Below are positions 54,845 to 64,000 of a stretch of DNA of 64,000 bases, one piece after another. The DNA is from Thecaphora thlaspeos (taxonomy: Eukaryota > Basidiomycota > Ustilaginomycetes > Urocystidales > Glomosporiaceae): assembly GCA_900291925.1 (NCBI GenBank), contig UWYS01000019.1, forward strand, positions 310,001 through 374,000, written 5' to 3'. A program made the translations under genes and the position numbers. Each line of letters opens with the position of its first letter. Positions within the stretch are counted from its first letter, which is position 1. The notes under the pieces were generated by a model. That model was not told the DNA's origin, did not search any database, and saw only the letters and a list, made by a program, of their open reading frames with translations.

Positions 54845-56052
54845 ATGCCCGCAATCCCGCCTAGCCCGACGCTGTTCGTCAAGAACATCAACACCAAGGT
54901 CAAGAAGCCCGGTGCGTGTCTCGCTTCGCTTCTTCTCGGACCGTCGTTTCTGTCTGTTCGGCTCGAGCTCATCCTTCTCACCTTGCTTTCCGACCTTGCG
55001 TCCGCCAAGAATTGCGCCGCCAACTCACCTCCCTCTTCTCGACGTACGGGAAGCTACTCGACGTCGTCGCGACGCGCGCCGACGGCATGCGCGGCCAAGC
55101 ATTTGTAGTGTTCAAGGACCTCACCTCTTCGACCTCTGCGATGCGCGGGCTGGACGGCTTCGAGTTCTACGACAAGCCCCTCTCGATCGAGTATGCCAGG
55201 GGAAAGTCCAAGGCGACGCTCATCCAGGAACTCGGTCCGGAAGGGCTCTTTAACAAGGGGCTCGCCAGCAGCAGGAACAGACTCGCCGCGCAGAGTGGGA
55301 CGGGCACGGGTGCCGCTGCTGCAGGACAGCAGCAGGGCAAGGTGACCGTGTCCAGGGCGCAGGCAGAGGCGACCGGAAGGGAGAGGAAGAGGGCGAGAGA
55401 AGAGGCGGGCGAAGTCAGCGAGGATGAAGAGACCAAGAAGGTCAAGAGGGGCGGCGAAGAGGACGATGAAGGAGGTGAGTCGAGCGTGTCATCTTGCATC
55501 CTTGGAGAAGCGTGGAAGGGAAGATCGCTAACCTCGTCGAACGATCCGCTCCCACCCCTTGCCTTTCCCTGTCCCTTTGCCCACATCTCCGGCTCCGCAG
55601 ACGAGATGGAGATCGCCGATGATTCGGACGACGACGACGCCGAGGCCAGCCCTCAGCCCGCCTCGCCGTCTGCCGCTGCCCCCGTCGCCGCCGATCCGGC
55701 CGCCCCACCACAGTCTCGACCAAGCGACGCTGCCAATCCCATCCTCCTCTGTTCGAATCTGCCAGAAGGAACTTCTGAAGAACAGCTCGGCGTCTTGTTC
55801 CAACAGTGAGTCCCTCTCGACCTTCCTCCGTTTCCTTTCCCTCCTCTTCGAGACGTCGCATGCTGACAATGACCGAACCGGTGCTACAGACACGTGGGCT
55901 TCCAGACCGTCATGCTCCAGACGAAGCCGACCATCCATGCCTTTGTCACGTTCGGGACGACCCAGCAGGCCACGCGGGCCAAGCAGGCGATGCAAGGGTT
56001 CAAGCTGACGCCCGAAACGACGCTACAGCTCGCCTTTGCCGAGCGGGCTTGA
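54845..56052 (+). CDS. U1A/U2B''-like spliceosomal RNA-binding protein
   Basis: Four exons: 54845-54911, 55010-55474, 55601-55805 and 55890-56052; 299 aa. RRM1 (residues about 8-90) has TLFVKNINTKVKKP with RNP2, the RNP1-like GQAFVVFKDL, and the U1A/U2B'' pattern LRRQLTSLFSTYGKLLDVVA and FYDKPLSIEYARGKS. A Lys/Arg/Glu-rich linker and an acidic stretch precede RRM2 (about 225-298: LLCSNLPEGTSEEQLGVLF, HAFVTFGTTQQATRAKQAM). Such two-RRM proteins bind stem-loops of U1 and/or U2 snRNA. Only one is present here, and whether it serves both snRNPs, as in Drosophila SNF, cannot be read from sequence. All junctions restore frame. Confidence 0.88.
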
Positions 56053-56302
56053 AGCCGCCACGGTCTTTGTAGCGTGCGTATCCGCATCGGTAAAATATTC
56101 CACCATTGCTTGCTGACTCAGTGCGAGCGAAAACGATTCCACAGGAGTCCGTGTACATGGGGATGTCGTTTTGGGTCTGTGGATCCATCTTGGTCGATAA
56201 TACGGACGAACCTCTTGTCTTGGTCCCTTCATCTTGCCTGCATTCCTTTGCTTGCTCCATTCCCGTCGCTTGCAAGGCACATCCTCTCACTCAAGCCATC
56301 GA

Positions 56303-57534
56303 TCAAAATCCAGCAGGCCATCTACCTTTCAAGGTACTTCCTTCCCTTCTCGCTCCTCCTTGACCATCAGGACCGGGTCCGCGCTGTGTCGGTACGAAGG
56401 CATCGTCCAAAACGCCAGCTACACGTGCCGATCCCCATCCTCCGCTCCGTTGAATGCGCGCCGCGATGAATTCGCGTAGGAAGATGAGAAATTGACCGAT
56501 AAGGAACGAGAGTACCGTCCCGACGCCGATGCCAATTACCTGTCGTGTCGAGATGAGAGGGAGGGAAGAGAGAGGGGGGGGGGGAAGGGGGGGCAAGACA
56601 GCAAGGACAAATACGTGTCAGGAAAGGGAGGACAAAACAGAGGAGCAGGAGCAAAACATACGTAGGCTGTGACAATGCCAGTGCCGTGTTCGCCTTGGTT
56701 GAGGAAGTCGTACGTGTAGAAACCCTGTGTCGCGCTGTCATCGTCAGCAAGGCGAGGGTTTATGTATCGGTTGCGTCCTGTCAGCGCCTTTCTGTTGCAA
56801 ATCCCGACCGTGATGCTGGCCGTCGCCACGGCCCCCACTCACTACGTGATATAAGCCACTCCGACGTAGCACGCAATCAAAACGACGACGAGGAAGAGGT
56901 GCGACCAGGGTCGGAGGGAGGCTCTTCCTAGGATGACAACATCGAGCATGGTGACTGCGAGGTTGAGGGCGTGTTTGGTGAGGTTGCTGTAGGACGTGTA
57001 GGGCGTCGCGAAGCTATTGCCGTTTCCCAGGATAGTCCAGTATACGATGGTGACGATTAGAGGGTAGGTGGTGATGGTAGAGACCAGAAGACCATGCGCG
57101 ACCTGCAACGGTCGCGGGAACGATTCTAGCCATGACGTCGAATACCCGGCCATAGTCGTTCCCGTTTCGCCACCGCGTGACGAGACGGTGGTGGCGTTCT
57201 TCTCATCGTCGTGGACTGTACCGGTCCAGTTGCGATAGCTGTACCAAAAGGAAAAGGTGTGGAAAGCACTGGCGACAAAGTAACCCATGATCCCCCAGTA
57301 GGTCAGGACGGTAAAGTAGCTGAACGTGGTACCGCCATCGCGCGCAGCGGTGTAGATGCAAGTGAAGAGCGCAAATGTGGCGACGGTGGCGCGCCAGAGG
57401 AAGAGGTAGAAGGGAGGAAGGAGGAAGGAGGTGACGTAGCGGTGCTGAGGGTCAAAGGGGGAGGGGACGCCGAGCCAGAGGTAGACGCGCGAAGAGAGCG
57501 AAGATGGGGAGGAGGTGGCGGTGGCGGTGGACAT
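56303..57534 (-). CDS. FAR-17a/AIG1-like multi-pass membrane protein
   Basis: Three exons: 57534-56843, 56734-56662 and 56539-56303; 333 aa. Six to seven hydrophobic segments: YVTSFLLPPFYLFLWRATVA, FSYFTVLTYWGIMGYFVAS, HGLLVSTITTYPLIVTIVYW, NLAVTMLDVVILGRAS, HLFLVVVLIACYVGVAYIT and GIGVGTVLSFLIGQFLIFL. The layout, with LIVTIVYWTIL in the middle and YATQGFYTYDFLNQGEHGTG before the last helix, fits fungal proteins annotated as FAR-17a/AIG1-like; animal relatives hydrolyse fatty-acid esters of hydroxy fatty acids with a Thr/His pair. I can see Thr in the ...VSTITTYP helix and His in KHALNLAV, but the assignment of an active site is uncertain. The 73-nt middle exon is fixed by frame. Confidence 0.6.
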
Positions 57535-58154
57535 GGTGCCTCTGAATTTGCCGGTACGACGCTGGCGTGCTGGCGTGTACGGTGGCGCAAACGAGTTGAT
57601 GGTGGACGTCAGGAAGACAGGAGCAAGCTGACTCCAGCAGTGACCCCGCCTATCTGCTCCGGGGGGAGGCCAACGAATGCGAGACAGACAGCCTAGGGGC
57701 GGTTACACCGTACAAACTACAGAGCATATACATGAACAGCATATACAAAGTATTATGCACTGAGCCAAGGCAACGAGCAAGGAAGAAAATAAAAGAAGTC
57801 CCCCCCAAGCTGGATGCGCAGCGCCCATTCGGCATACAGGATCTCGGCGGCGATACGCACAATGGTTGGTGTGTGACAGCTGACCTCTCTGAGGGTCGAG
57901 ATGGTTAGGGGCTAGTGCCGTCCGCCTCACGGTGACTGGAAGGCGCAGAGAAGCACAGAAACAGCACGTGGTGCAGCCGGCGTACGTCGGAAGGCATGCT
58001 TCCTATCCTTCGTGCGCTTGCTTGTTATGGGACAAAGGGCGCGAGGGAGAGCTATGTAACTACTCAGACTGTACGGTGGACGAGAAAGGGGGCGATGCCG
58101 AGTGCTCCGAACGCAACGGCAGCTCTCGACGTGCCGCGCAGCACGCAGCACGGC

Positions 58155-58208
58155 GCAGCGAGACGCAGCGAGACGCAGCGAGACGCAGCGAGACGCAGCG
58201 AGACGCAG
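58155..58208. repeat. Ten-base tandem repeat (GCAGCGAGAC), about 5.3 copies
   Basis: Perfect head-to-tail copies, preceded by two diverged GCAGCACGCA units. Located about 250 bases upstream of the MFAP1 start. Confidence 0.9.
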
Positions 58209-58346
58209 GTGCGCGGAGACGGGCAGTGACAAAGCGGTTCGGATCCGAAGTCGGGCGAGAAGCAGCCCCCAGAAAGAAAAAGTGGAGAAGCCGGCCTGGC
58301 CTCAGGGTCGCCGTAAGACGCAAGCTTGACTTTGGCGCCCCTCCCT

Positions 58347-58353
<7 letters not shown>

Positions 58354-58386
<33 letters not shown>
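58354..58386. repeat. (CT)n dinucleotide repeat
   Basis: About 16 CT units in the MFAP1 promoter or leader, 70 bases before the ATG. Confidence 0.9.
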
Positions 58387-58388
<2 letters not shown>

Positions 58389-58454
58389 CGACCAACACCC
58401 CCTGGTCCTCCACACGCCCAAACACACGCCCAAACACACGCCCACGCAGACGCC

Positions 58455-60345
58455 ATGGCACCGCCACCTCCAACGGCAGCGGGTAGCCGTGTCTCACGAG
58501 CCGTAACCCGCTACCGACCAGGCAAGGCTCCCATTCCCGGTGGCTCCATCGATCCCGACCTCTCCGACTCGGACATCGAACAACTTGGTCCCTCCGCCTC
58601 CGCCTCCGCCTCCGTCTCCACCCCTGCTCAGGGCGTATCCTTTACCTCCCTCGTTTCCACAAACTTCCCAACTGTAGACTCGACGACGAGGAAAGTGGAT
58701 CTGTCCCTCAAGCAGGAGGAACAGGAGGGGGAGAGCAGCGAGTACGAGACCGACAGCGATCAGGACGCTCCACCCCCTGCTAGACCCGTGTTCCGTGCGC
58801 CCGGACAGCCAGGACACAAGGAACAGAGTAGCGGAGAGTACGAGACGGATAGCGAGCAAGAGGAGAGTAGCGAAGAAGAGGAAGAGGATGATTTCAAGCC
58901 CATGTTGAAGCCCGTCTTCGTTTCCAAGTGAGTGCGCAGCCGGCATAGGAATCAGTGCTCCTTGGGCGTAGGTGCTAACCACCGTGGCATTTCACGCCTC
59001 CCTGTTCCCTCTACAGACGACAACGAGAAAGCCTCGCCCCCTCGACCACCACGCCAGGCACTGCCGTCGCGTCATCATCCGCCTTCGACCCAACCGCTTC
59101 TTCCGAAGCCGCGCTGCTCGCTCGTCGTCAAGAAGCACACGCACTCGCCGCCTCACGCATCCTCGCCGAGCTTGCAGAAAAGGAATATCAAGACTCGAAG
59201 CCAGATCTCGACGATACCGATGGTAAAGACCCAGAGGACGAGTTCCAAGCATGGCGCATCCGCGAACTGGAACGCATCCAGCGCGATCGACGACTGCTCG
59301 AGGAGAAGAGAAAGGAGAGGGAAGAGGTCGAGAGAAGGAGAGAGATGCCGGAAGAACAGAGGTTGAAGGAGGACATCGAGCGGGCGAGGAAGAGTCGAGA
59401 GGAAAAGCAAAAGGGTCAGCAGGGCTTTATGCAGAGGTACTATCACAAGGGAGGCTTCTTCCAGGTAAGTCCCCGATTTGACCTGTCGTGGTCGTACTGC
59501 TTTGCGTTGCTTTGCTCGAGAGACACACGTCCAAGACTGACCCTTGCCCACCTCACTGATCGGACGAAACGCCACCGCAGGACATGGAGATTCTCAAACG
59601 CGACTTTAGCGCCCCGACAGAGCGCGAAGATATCGACAAGTCCAAACTGCCCAAGATCCTACAAGTGCGCAACTACGGACAAGCCAAACGATCCAAATGG
59701 ACCCACCTTGCCAACGAAGATACCTCACGACTCGGCGCGCCCTCCCGTAGCGGCGGCGGTGATGGTGGTGGTGGGGCGGGGGGAGGATGTTTTCATTGTG
59801 GCGGTGAGCACCTTAAACAAGATTGTCCCAACCTCAACGGAGGAGGTGAAGTGCGAGACCAAGGCGAGGCGAGGCGAGGGACGGGTGCGAATAGTGCACT
59901 CCTCGCACCGAGGAGGAACGAAGCAATGTCAGTCCAGCCTCAAAATGAGGATCGAGAAGGACGAAGAGACGGTATTCGAGATAAGGAAAGCGAGAGGACG
60001 AGATCACCGCGTCACTCTCCTTCCCTTTCTCCACGACGTGAACACGTAAGGAGCAGCAACTACACCCGCAGCGCAAGACACGAACACGATCAAGAACGAC
60101 ATCATCCTCTTCGTTCACCCTCTCCTCGTCGACATCGCTCAGACTCTAGAGATCGAGAGAGGAGACATCGCTACCGTAGTCGAGATCGTCACGACGATAG
60201 GGACAGACGTAGACGGAGAGAAGACGACGACGACGACGACGACGACGACGACAAATATGAGGACGCACAACGAAGGCGAAGACCGAGGGACAGCGGCAAC
60301 GATCAAGAAGCAAGGAGGCATCGTCATCGGCATCGATCCAGGTAG
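58455..60345 (+). CDS. MFAP1: MFAP1-type spliceosomal protein with a zinc knuckle and RS tail
   Basis: Three exons: 58455-58927, 59017-59464 and 59581-60345; 561 aa. MFAP1 is a B-complex spliceosome component (partner of Prp38 and Snu23). The family core is present: AVTRYRPGKAPI at the start, repeated SEYETDS and GEYETDSEQEESSEEEEED acidic motifs, AWRIRELERIQRDRR, GFMQRYYHKGGFFQDMEILK, RDFSAPT and KWTHLANEDTS. Beyond the usual end, a Gly-rich linker carries a CCHC zinc knuckle (CFHCGGEHLKQDCP, about residue 385), then an Arg/Ser/His/Asp-rich tail of about 150 residues with SPRHSPSLSPRRE and a poly-Asp run from a GAC repeat. The tail resembles SR-protein domains. I do not know whether the knuckle is general in this lineage. 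Confidence 0.85.
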
Positions 60346-60679
60346 AGGGAGGGTGACAGGGAAAAGGAGAGGGAGCGGCGAACAGACGGAGATCGAGAAA
60401 GCAAGAGGTCCAGGATGCAGGCGTGATGCAATCCTCATCTCCCAATCTTCGTCCGGAGGTCAAGGCGGTCGTCGTATGTCGCGCTGTTTAACTGGGCCAT
60501 TCACAGATTGACGAGTGCGGAAGAAAAAGGTGCGGAGATACAGAGGCCAGCGGTGATGGTATCAACAGTGTGAGAACAAGGAGAGAGCGGGCAGGGAGAG
60601 GAGTTGAAGCGAAGGGAACGACGGGAAACGATCCTCTACAAGTCAATCAGCTGTTGGCGGTGTCGGTGTCCGATCAGGA

Positions 60680-62151
60680 TTAGCAGTTGCATCCGCTCTG
60701 CTGGTTGTCGCTGTCGATGCGGATCGGGTCGGGGTAGTCGGCGTAGCTGTTTGTCAGAATCGATCGTAAGGGGAACAGACAACGTGGGCAAGGCCAGGCG
60801 TCAGTTGCGTCTCCTCCACCTTCTGCCACAACCGGCACTGCCACCGGGCACTCACAGTTCCGCCTCGGCCTCCTGCTGGAGGGCGGCCCGGGCAATCGTC
60901 TGGAAGGCCTGCTCAACGTTGATGGCCTCCTTGGCCGACGTCTCAAAGTAGGGGATGTTGCCCTTGGATTGGCACCAGGTCATGGCGCGTTTTTGCGAGA
61001 CCATCCGCTTGCCCTCCTCGACATCGATCTTGTTGCCGAGCACGACAAAGGGGAAGTTCTCGGGGTCGTGCGGTGCCGCCTGGATCAGAAACTCGTCGCG
61101 CCACGAGTCAAGCGTCTCGAACGACTTGGCGCTGTTGACGTCGTAGCACTGCGTGAGTCGGTCGAGAGAAAGCAAAGAGTGGAGAAATTACGACGTCGTC
61201 AGCTAATTGTGCTTTCAGGTGGATAGACTCGAAGGCCACCAAGCGGCGTGCTTGCTCGCGCGGCGCAACTCACCAAGCAGCAGCAGTCAGCACCACGGTA
61301 GAAGGCGACGCCGAGCGATTGGAAACGCTCCTGTCCGGCCGTATCCCAGAGCTTCAAGGTCGGCCGAGGATGAAAGGAAAAGAGACACGCAAAGAGCGAT
61401 CGGGATGTTGCGGATCAGCGGACCGCAAAGCGAGGACCTGGGGTGAGACCGGGGCGCTCAGCACCTCTCGAGGGCGGTACGCACTTGCATGGTGACGAGT
61501 CGGTCGTCGACCATGACCTCTCTTGTCAGGAAGTCCGCGCCGATGGTCGCCTTGTAGGCCGAGGAGAAGCGCTTGTTGACATCTGTCCGGCGTGATAGGC
61601 AGGAGTGAAGTGCGAGGCGAGAGCGGCAGATGCGAAACATGATGCTCAGCAACAAGGCTCGAAAGGAAACACTCCTGGAGCCGTACGAGCGCGTTTCTCG
61701 AACTCACATTGGTTCATCAGCGAGGTCTTGCCGACGCTGAGGGCAGACGTCGTGAGAAATGTGAGGATTGGGGGAACAGATAGCGCGAGATATGCGGTCA
61801 GCGGGGCTCGGAGGTTGCGCTTCGGGCCATGGGCCGTTCGCTACTTACCCAGAGTCACCAAGGATCTACGAGGACGTGTGGACATTAGCATTGCGATTGA
61901 AGATCAGGAAGGTAGGTGTGAGACGAATCGTTGAATGAGATCTGACTCCTGGAGCCGATACTAGCTTCCAGCAATGATAGTGGCGTTGCGTTTGGTCGGA
62001 ACTTACGATGACCTGCGGGATAAGAAGTGTTGCAGCAAGCAGACACGGGGCACCAAATGTCAGCCAAAGCGCATGACGAAGGCCAAAGAGCGAGATCCGC
62101 AGCATCTCCATACGAGCTCACCTTGAGGAGGACCTTCTTACGGCTAGCCAT
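60680..62151 (-). CDS. YPT7: Rab7-type GTPase Ypt7
   Basis: Eight exons: 62151-62122, 62012-62007, 61865-61849, 61736-61708, 61582-61485, 61351-61274, 61148-60856 and 60746-60680; 205 aa. Late endosome/vacuole fusion GTPase. The nucleotide-binding motifs read in order: P-loop [13 protein letters not shown] (spread over exons 3-4), switch-I Thr in [36 protein letters not shown] and [17 protein letters not shown]. The C-terminus ends SGCNC, the CxC double-prenylation signal of Rab7. Exon 2 is only 6 nt (Val-Ile) and exon 3 only 17 nt; both are needed to complete the first beta strand and start of the P-loop. All introns have GT-AG ends. Confidence 0.95.
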
Positions 62152-62626
62152 GTTGAGATTGACTTTACCGAGCGAGAGGAGCGGGTGCTAAATAGTAAGG
62201 GAGCCCCGATGCTGCCTGTGCGCTTGAAAGATGCCTGTGACGGGACCTGCAGTCTGATGCGGCGGGTAGTGCGTTACCTATGCGGATTGCGGAAGGTCGA
62301 AGATGTCCAAGAAATGATCGAGAGTCGAGAGGATCTGTGGTGGTGGTGGCAGTGATCCAGACGAGGGAGAGAGGGGGGGGGGGGGGGGGGGCAGGGCCAC
62401 AACAACGCCGCGCGACGCTGCCTGCCGATGGGCTGAGTGTCCGCGCCCACTGTGCGCCCCTGGCCTGTGTGCCAGATGTGGCCTGGCGTGCCAGCCCGGC
62501 CCCTGCCTGCCACTCGCTGCGTCAGAGCAGTGCGCCGCCTAGGAAAGTGCGTGCGTGCGTCATTCTCCCCGCCTACTAGCTAGCCTCTTTCAAGGAAAAT
62601 AGGTCAAATCAAATGTGGAGCTCACG

Positions 62627-62657
62627 CTCATGCTCACGCTCACGCTCACGCTCACGC
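62627..62657. repeat. CTCACG hexamer repeat
   Basis: About five CTCACG/CTCATG units in the promoter between YPT7 (minus) and ATG16 (plus), 170 bases before the ATG16 start. Confidence 0.85.
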
Positions 62658-62825
62658 ACAAGCCCGCCGCCCCTGCCTGTCCCGGCGACTCTGCCCGCAC
62701 TCAACTTGACCCGACTGCTGAGGCTCGAGGGCTGGACCCTGGAGGTGCGCTCTCTCTCTCTCCATCTCCTCGCGGCCTCCTCTGCAAGTCCACCGCTGCC
62801 TCCACCTCATCGCTCGTACACCGCC

Positions 62826-64000
62826 ATGGCCGCCGCTATCGCAGGGCCTCCGACGTCGACTGCGGCCGTCGGAACTGCTCCGGCATGGCACCGCCTCATC
62901 TACCTCCGCCTGCAGGAGAGGGACTCTTACGAAAAGCGGCAGGACCCTATCTGCCAGAGCTGTGAGTGACCGGAACAGCCGATCTTTTGGCTACTCCTTC
63001 CCTGTGGCTGTTCCCTTGGGTCTCTGACTTGTCCTGGCTACCGCATCCTCCTCCGCTGGTGCCCGGCTCAGACGCCAATCTGGCGGCCCACGTCCGACTG
63101 CTCAAGCAGCGCAACCGCTCGCTCCTCACCGCATCCAACCTGGCCTGGGCGCAGCGCTCTTCGTCTGCAAAAGGGGGCGACGCATCGGTCTCGACGCCGT
63201 CTTCATCCGCGGCAGCGCAATCGTCGGTGGCGACGGCGGCACTGGGCACTGCTGGGACATCGACGAGCAATCCAGTCCATCTGGCGTACATTGCGTCGCT
63301 TGAATCGCAGTTGGCTTCGCATCGTGACGAGATTGCGACGCTCTACAAGACGCAGGGCCAGAATGCGCAGCGGCTGTTGCTGATGAACGAGAGCCTGAGG
63401 GAGCGCGAGGACGAGAGCCGGAGGCAGGCCGACGAGATTGCCCGCATCACCCAGGAGCACGACAAGCTCCGGCGGTCGGCAGACGATCTCTCCAACGTTG
63501 TCGGCGAAAAGGAAAAGGGTATACAGGTGAGAACGAGTGGCGAAAACGGCCTAGCCAGAGCCTCGCGCGGCGCCGGCACTGGCGTGAGCCCTATCTGTTG
63601 ATGGGGTCAGCATTGGCTCGGGCTAGCTTGCAAGCATCTGCTGACGTCTAGGCTTGCGTTCATATTGCCTCCCCCGCTGGTGGAACGCCGCGGCGACCGG
63701 CGGCGCTACAGATCCTGCAAGACGAGATGGTGGCGTTGTCGCTGGAGCTCTCACAGATTGAGTCGCGCAACGAGGACCTGAAGCGTGACAATGCCAGCCT
63801 GCTGCAGCGGTGGCTGGACAAGATGAACGAAGAGGCCGAAAGGATGAACGAAGGCACGCAGTGGCTCGAGGAGGTGCGCAAGCACAAGCACGACGGCCGC
63901 CAGTCCAAGTCGCCACAGGGCCAAGCAGCCGAGGCGGCCGCGCCAACCAGCGCCGCCAGCATCGCCAGCAGCATCGCCAGCAGCATCGCCAGCAGCAGCG
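62826..64000 (+). CDS. ATG16: Autophagy protein Atg16, 5' part, runs off the right edge
   Basis: Exons 62826-62961, 63072-63526 and from 63652 onward to the edge (all in frame). Atg16 binds Atg5-Atg12 and directs Atg8 lipidation to the forming autophagosome. The N-terminal Atg5-binding helix is AWHRLIYLRLQERDSYEKRQ. A coiled coil follows (YIASLESQLASHRDEIATLY to LRRSADDLSNVV), then the family motif LQDEMVALSLELSQIESRNE and LLQRWLDKMNEEAERMN. The third exon could instead start at 63712, also in frame. I prefer 63652 because a CTGAC branch site precedes its TAG. Low-complexity Ala/Ser (ASIASS repeats) fills the end of the window. Whether WD40 repeats follow, as in animals, is not visible. Confidence 0.9.

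Larger units (their letters stand above)
57535..58454. other. Divergent upstream region with simple repeats
   Basis: About 920 bases between the membrane-protein gene and MFAP1. Apart from the two simple repeats listed separately I see no gene. A long C-rich stretch precedes the MFAP1 ATG, with three copies of CCAAACACACG. Confidence 0.5.

Noticed and set aside
1..64000. Search for CRISPR-like arrays, prokaryotic operons, transposase or reverse transcriptase genes and long terminal repeats
   Set aside because: No regularly spaced repeats, no polymerase/integrase motifs and no paired terminal repeats were seen; simple repeats account for all repeated tracts noticed.

Overview
The window is eukaryotic and fungal, most likely from a basidiomycete yeast or smut relative (Ustilaginomycotina is my best guess). 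The reasons are GC-rich, densely packed genes on both strands, short introns (about 50-125 nt) with GTGAGT/GTAAGT donors and CAG/TAG acceptors, pyrimidine-rich promoters, and a full housekeeping set with fungal-type proteins (Ede1, Slx4, Med7, Atg16). The species call is inference. Exon coordinates were derived by hand from splice consensus plus reading frame and family conservation; none is backed by transcripts.

Layout. 1-10 kb is the odd part: an open minus-strand gene running off the left edge (1-1404), about 3.6 kb with no supported gene, a spliced gene of unknown function (5670-6728), a glycine-rich secreted-type ORF without an obvious ATG (7282-8170), and a frameshifted copy of an unknown protein family (9176-9741). 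A second damaged copy of that family lies inverted at 22.9-23.9 kb. Between them are ordinary genes: SLX4, GH128 glycosidase, a DMT/SLC35F-like transporter, SEC20, mitochondrial uL16, a BET1/SFT1 SNARE and the Fe-S co-chaperone HSCB/JAC1.

From 24.7 to 64 kb the window is dense and conserved: MED7, phosphoserine aminotransferase, a catalytically dead alpha/beta-hydrolase fused to a GGQ ribosome-rescue domain, mitochondrial FAD/folate carrier, EDE1, proteasome chaperone PAC2 divergent from proteasome subunit beta2 (PUP1), BCAT, RPB9, a DSF2/Nif1-like Sel1-repeat protein, an OCA-type pseudophosphatase, an aGPT-PPlase/HMUDK-helical domain protein with a chromodomain, an intradiol dioxygenase, a Zn2Cys6-type protein, U1A/U2B'', a FAR-17a/AIG1-like membrane protein, MFAP1, YPT7/Rab7 and the 5' part of ATG16 at the right edge.

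Functional threads. Membrane traffic and degradation recur (SEC20, BET1, EDE1, YPT7, ATG16, PAC2+PUP1), as do mitochondrial functions (uL16m, HSCB, FAD carrier, BCAT, GGQ fusion) and splicing (U1A/U2B'', MFAP1). Most genes form divergent or convergent pairs. The most novel objects are the chromodomain protein with a DNA-base-modification-associated domain (49426-51350), the pseudohydrolase-GGQ fusion (27745-29263), and the decayed two-copy family at about 9 and 23 kb.
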